Below are positions 60,375-64,000 of a DNA stretch of 64,000 nucleotides, in pieces (position 1 is the stretch's first letter; each line of letters starts with the position of its first letter). The DNA is from Rhyzopertha dominica (taxonomy: Eukaryota; Arthropoda; Insecta; Coleoptera; Bostrichidae). Where the stretch lies: the NCBI GenBank assembly GCA_025024175.1, contig QCXZ01000041.1, positions 49,161,786 to 49,225,785 on the forward strand, given 5' to 3'. The notes under the pieces were generated by a model that saw only the letters and a list, made by a program, of their open reading frames with translations, ran no database searches and was not told the origin of the DNA. The position numbers were made by a program, and so were the translations under genes.

Positions 60375-60990
60375 ATTTTTTAATGACAGACTTNGCCTGC
60401 TACTCCGATTACTTTAAAACTCGTAGTAAATATAGTGAGAAAGAGAAATAAATCGCAATATCATTTGATTATTTTATAACTGAAAATTACAAGCTTTGGC
60501 AATTGTGTCAAGTACCCATAATCATCAGTTTTGTTGTTCGTTTACCAGATCAGTTTTTACATATTTTTGTTACTATCATCAACCTTGAATGAGAGACAAA
60601 ACAAGGCTTTCGGTAACTTCCTATATCCAATTGCAATTAACAATTTCAAACATTTAACTTTAAGCGTGTTCAGATTACAAGCCCTGTCCAGTTGGCCCAT
60701 CAACAGAATTATTAAATTTTCTTAAAAATTTTAAACAAAATCCCTTCTTGGAGTTTGTTTTTATTATAAATAGCTTTTCTAAATTAAGGTCTATTACTTT
60801 TTAAGCACAAATGTACTGTTCTCAATAATCAAAATTGTATAGTAAAAAATACCAACTATTTAGACCGAACACTGATTTCTATCTATATTGTTTGTAACAT
60901 TTGAGGTGGCTGTTCAATTTCGCGTAACTAAGAGATATTGTTTAATTGACAGCAGACGTCAAAAGCGTTTTGGGTAGTTTCAATTATAAA
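60375..60990. other. AT-rich spacer and probable Tc1 5' flank
   Basis: Contains an N at 60394. The last 100 bp (from about 60890) is probably the 5' noncoding part of the Tc1-like element, but no inverted repeat could be matched to its other side. Confidence 0.35.
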
Positions 60991-61013
60991 ATTTTGTGTT
61001 AAAGAATTAAAAA

Positions 61014-61834
61014 ATGACTAGAGGAAAAGTTATTGATCCGAACATTCGTTCAATTATTACTCGTTTATATAAATCTGGCAGATCCATTGCAGAAATTGGA
61101 CAGTTATTGGGGTTGTCAAGATACAGTGTTCGCAACGTAGTACAGTTATTCAACTCGGACAATAATGTCGAGCCTAAACAGAGGTATGTGAAATAAATGC
61201 ACGTACTGATACTGATCGGAGGGCGTTGAAACGAATAATCTGTTGAAGTGGGCAAAAGAACATAGAACTTGGAGTCCTGAACAATGGAACATATTGGAGC
61301 GACAAGTCTAGATTTGAAGTTTGTGTAGGCCACAGTCGCAGCAGAGTTATTCGACTAAAATATGAAATTTATTATCCAGATTGTCTGAAGAGAAAAGTTA
61401 AATTTCCAGCATCTATTATTGTGTGGGGATCAATGTCTGCAAGAGGAGTAGGAAAATTACGTTTCAAATATCTTAATACCTTAAGTGAATCTACCCACTA
61501 GGGACGAGTCATTCACGTCAGGAAATGATTTTGTTTTTCAAGAAGATGGCGCTGCATGTCATGTATCCAAAAGACCTTTATGGTGGTTTACCAACAACAG
61601 TATTCCACTCTTAAAATGGATATCCAGTAGTCCTGGCGTTTCTTCTATAGAAACTCTTTGGCACATTATGAAAAAACAACTGCGCGCAACTCCTGCCAGG
61701 TCGATTCCCGAATTAAGGCATAAACTTCAATTTATATAAGTTCACACCGCAAGATCGCCAGAATTTAGTGAATACAATGCCAAGAAGAATAACGGCTGTC
61801 ATAAAAAGTAAAGGTGATGTTACTCAGTGGTAGC
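61014..61834 (+). pseudogene. Tc1-like transposase, internally deleted
   Basis: The N-terminus MTRGKVIDPNIRSIITRLYK with SIAEIGQLLGLSRYSVRNVV is a Tc1 paired-like helix-turn-helix. After QRYVK a stop and DRRALKRI are followed abruptly by LLKWAKEHRTWSPEQWN, which implies loss of about 200 bp. Then WSDKSRFEVCVG (first Asp kept; usual SDES), IIVWGSMSARGVGKLRF, FVFQEDGAACHVS (second Asp), SSPGVSSIETLWHIMK (catalytic Glu kept, SPD changed to SPG), and the end RRITAVIKSKGDVTQW with TAG near 61832. Total 0.82 kb against about 1.0 kb for intact Tc1 genes. Inactive. Confidence 0.9.
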
Positions 61835-62235
61835 CTTTGAAGAAATAGATTAAGTCAGTTGTTTGTAACTCAGGTTTTCTCATGATTTGTTTCAACTTGG
61901 TAGTGAAGCAGAAATAAAATGTTTGAATTAAACAAATGAATAATTGATTAAGTGGGAAATGTTTCAAAAGTTGTGGTGAAAAATAATTAAATATCTGTTA
62001 CATAATAGCATTACAACTCCTGTCCATTAATTACAAAAAAAATTTTTTAAAATGCAACTGGGCCAATTGAAATGGGACTGGGCTCGTAGTAATGTCAATT
62101 CCACTGATGTAATCTCTTCTGAAACGGTCTCCCAAGGTAATCACAATCCAAAATCATCAAATTATCCACCTTCCAGGAAGAAATTTACTTCCATTCCGTG
62201 TTCAACCTGCCCAAGTGCTGGTGTTTTACAACCAA
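61835..62235. other. Tc1 3' flank and spacer
   Basis: AT-rich, partly 3' noncoding sequence of the Tc1-like element. A 68-codon frame at 62052-62258 has no motif. Confidence 0.35.
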
Positions 62236-62239
62236 TAAA

Positions 62240-62565
62240 CCCATTGTTCCACACCTGAAGGCCTTATCAGATCAAAGCGACTTCCTCTCTTTCGATGTTA
62301 ACACGATCGAATTAATTATCGTGAGAGCCTTGCAACATTTCATCCGGACAGGTGCGTGAAAGCACCGACGCCATGTTTCTAAATTTAACGATCCTCCATC
62401 CAGTAGACTGCCGAGAATCGCCTGGAAGGCCCGCAAAGGCGGATTTGATAAGGTCAAAAGAGGGTCGTTGTATAAAAAGCAGGTGGGAGGGGTTTTTATT
62501 CGATGTTGGCAAGATTTGGTAACGTTGGGTAACAGAATCGGTGGATAGTCAGGAGTAGAGGGGGA
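62240..62565. promoter_or_regulatory. GC-richer island with TCF-like site
   Basis: Block with elevated GC and CpG. AGATCAAAGCG (62270-62280) matches the TCF/Pangolin core, AAGGTCAAAAG (62451) a nuclear-receptor type half-site, and GTTTTTATTCG (62492) a Caudal-like core. No coding frame. Candidate enhancer; site identities are inference. Confidence 0.3.
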
Positions 62566-62857
62566 TGTGCAGTTCGTGAATGAATGGATGATGGGTAAAG
62601 ACCGACCAAAAATATTGTTTTGATTGTTTAAGCATTTTATTACGGCCCGTTTTGAATGTTTATGAACACATCAAAAAATGCAGAAACCAGTAGAATGATT
62701 AAAATCTTACAATCAACTGTGATAAATTAGATGAAATAAAATAAAATAGTTCTAGTAATTATTATGAGGCCAGTCGCATATGAGGGTTATACGGAATTCG
62801 TCACCGACTAACCTCTTAATCCCAAAGATGTAGGCAGGTAGGTAATACCACGACCGC

Positions 62858-64000
62858 ATTGAGTATTTGCCACGTATTTATATTTTATTAATATTACATA
62901 TTAATAGGCAGCATCTAATCCACAAAACAGCTGTGATAGCTTATAAATTCGAAAGAATGGATCATAAGGTGTATTTTTAATACTAAAAATGTGAATATTC
63001 AAAGGAACCGCCAAAACGCGAACATATTGGCCGTGACGTCAGGTGTCTTGTAAATGGCCGCTTGCCCGCTTGTTTACATCTGAGGTCAGCGCGTCTCGCG
63101 TCAGCCTCAGCCACAGAAATCTTAATTATAATATAACAAGAATATAAGCCAAGAAAAAGTGAAATACTTATGAGTTATGACTTCTGAAGGCATGTTCATT
63201 GTTATGGAAAAGCAACAAAGCAACAGCATAAGTGGACTTTTTATCTAATTAACACAGCATTGATAATTTGATCACAGTGGGTTGTTGGAAACACTATTTG
63301 TAAACATAAAAATGTAAGGATCAAAAATGTACCCTAAACTTGACATTTATTTTAGAGGTCAGAATAAATATAAAATGCCATTTATTATCTGGGCTCTTGC
63401 GGCTCGTTTCCGGTCTGGCTAACAGTCGAATATATGAGGAACAACGTCGTTCTTTATTATAACATCTCCCTCTATCAACTTAAAACGCAAATAATTTTTC
63501 ATATCCTCTTCAAGCTATAACAAAATGGAACTCATTTGTAAACACTTATAACCCTAAAATGAATAATAAAACTTACAGTAAGAATTAAGATGATCTTCAC
63601 AACAGAAAAACAAACTTTGCAATTTCGGCATATCACGTCTAGGGGCCTTAAACAACTTTTTCATACGTTGATAATCTCGAGGAACGGTTACCAAAATTTT
63701 GTTAGCTGTACTGACAGAAGTGCTTTTATAACCATGTACAAAACAACACTTGTTTTGTTTTCCATACATAATAGATGCTTGTAAAACTACACAAATCACT
63801 TTTTGGTGCGACCTCTTACACCGTCCTTTCAATAAACATCACACAAAAGCTTTTCCAATACAAGAATGATACCACGCCATTAAACAGCACGCTCCTCGAT
63901 AATGTTTACATGACACTTGACGTCACGAGTTGAATAACCTTGGATAGAAGCGTTTTGGCGGTGACTCCTAAGATTCAAATTTCAGACCTGAAATTCTCTA
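62858..64000 (-). mobile_element. THAP-domain TIR element, copy 2, cut by window end
   Basis: Direct-orientation copy of 3890-5085. TIRs begin ACCGCCAAAACGC at 63007 and end at 63962 (956 bp); homology to copy 1 continues to the last base of the window, so the unit extends beyond it. Compared with copy 1 it lacks about 40-50 bp near 63110-63215. Shared flanking sequence outside the TIRs shows the repeated unit is bigger than the TIR interval. Confidence 0.8.
63420..63832 (-). pseudogene. THAP-like zinc-finger coding remnant (copy 2)
   Basis: Minus-strand frame from an ATG at 63832 (or 63772, equivalent to copy 1) gives CCFVHGYKSTSVSTANKILV, TVPRDYQRMKKLFKAPRRD and FFCCEDHL, with CCEDH intact and no internal stop, so it is better preserved than copy 1. 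As there, a GTAAGT...TTGTTATAG interval (about 63515-63578) separates it from EEDMKNYLRFKLIEGD and NDVVPHIFD. The splice phase does not give a clean join by eye. The second Cys of the THAP C2CH pattern is Tyr, so zinc binding is doubtful. Confidence 0.6.

Noticed and set aside
1..64000. Search for LTR pairs, CRISPR arrays, rRNA, bacterial-type operons
   Set aside because: None seen. Long repeats present are inverted or are the THAP element copies; the sequence is eukaryotic throughout.

Overview
The window looks like beetle (Coleoptera) or at least insect nuclear DNA. It is strongly AT-rich, densely littered with decayed transposons, carries scattered N bases from assembly, and has very little conventional coding sequence. 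The only clear host genes are two homeobox exons on the minus strand. Both encode Caudal/CDX-class (ParaHox) homeodomains: exon A at 28162-28496 and exon B at 35489-35859. Two caudal genes are known from the flour beetle Tribolium, which favours a coleopteran source, but the species cannot be fixed from the sequence.

The two caudal exons share orientation, lie 7 kb apart, start at the same codon position after the same phase-1 splice acceptor, and each ends in its own stop codon. I found no N-terminal caudal exon, neither between them nor in the 28 kb upstream of B. They are therefore either tandem paralogues with unrecognised 5' exons, or alternative 3'-terminal exons of one very long gene. 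Exon B encodes an unusual 61-residue homeodomain with one extra residue in the helix 1/2 loop.

Around them is a gene desert in two layers. The first is a set of short GC-richer islands (about 5.2-5.6, 10.9-11.3, 18.2-18.4, 28.85-29.0, 38.3-38.5, 40.2-40.6, 43.55-43.85, 47.3-47.8, 51.1-51.3, 56.55-56.8, 59.0-59.35 and 62.24-62.56 kb). They stand out from the AT-rich background and look like cis-regulatory elements; several carry repeated Caudal/Abd-B-like (A)ATAAA(A) sites.

The second layer is transposon debris. It includes non-LTR retrotransposon fragments (0.4, 1.3-2.8, 10.2-10.4, 21.0-21.2, 40.7-41.6, 55.4-56.0 kb), PIF/Harbinger transposase pieces (3.4, 46.1, 51.9-52.5 kb), and Tc1/mariner relatives (9.3-10.2, 44.1-45.5, 56.0-56.3, 61.0-61.8 kb). 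The 44.1-45.5 kb element is end-to-end complete but dead. There are also several long inverted-repeat (foldback) elements (12.2-13.6, 16.5, 18.96-19.77, 26.2-27.6, 53.1 kb), and a THAP-domain TIR element present near both ends of the window (3.9-5.1 and 62.9-64.0 kb).

No rRNA, CRISPR, LTR pair or intact transposase gene was found. All assignments are by eye, from motifs and remembered family consensus.
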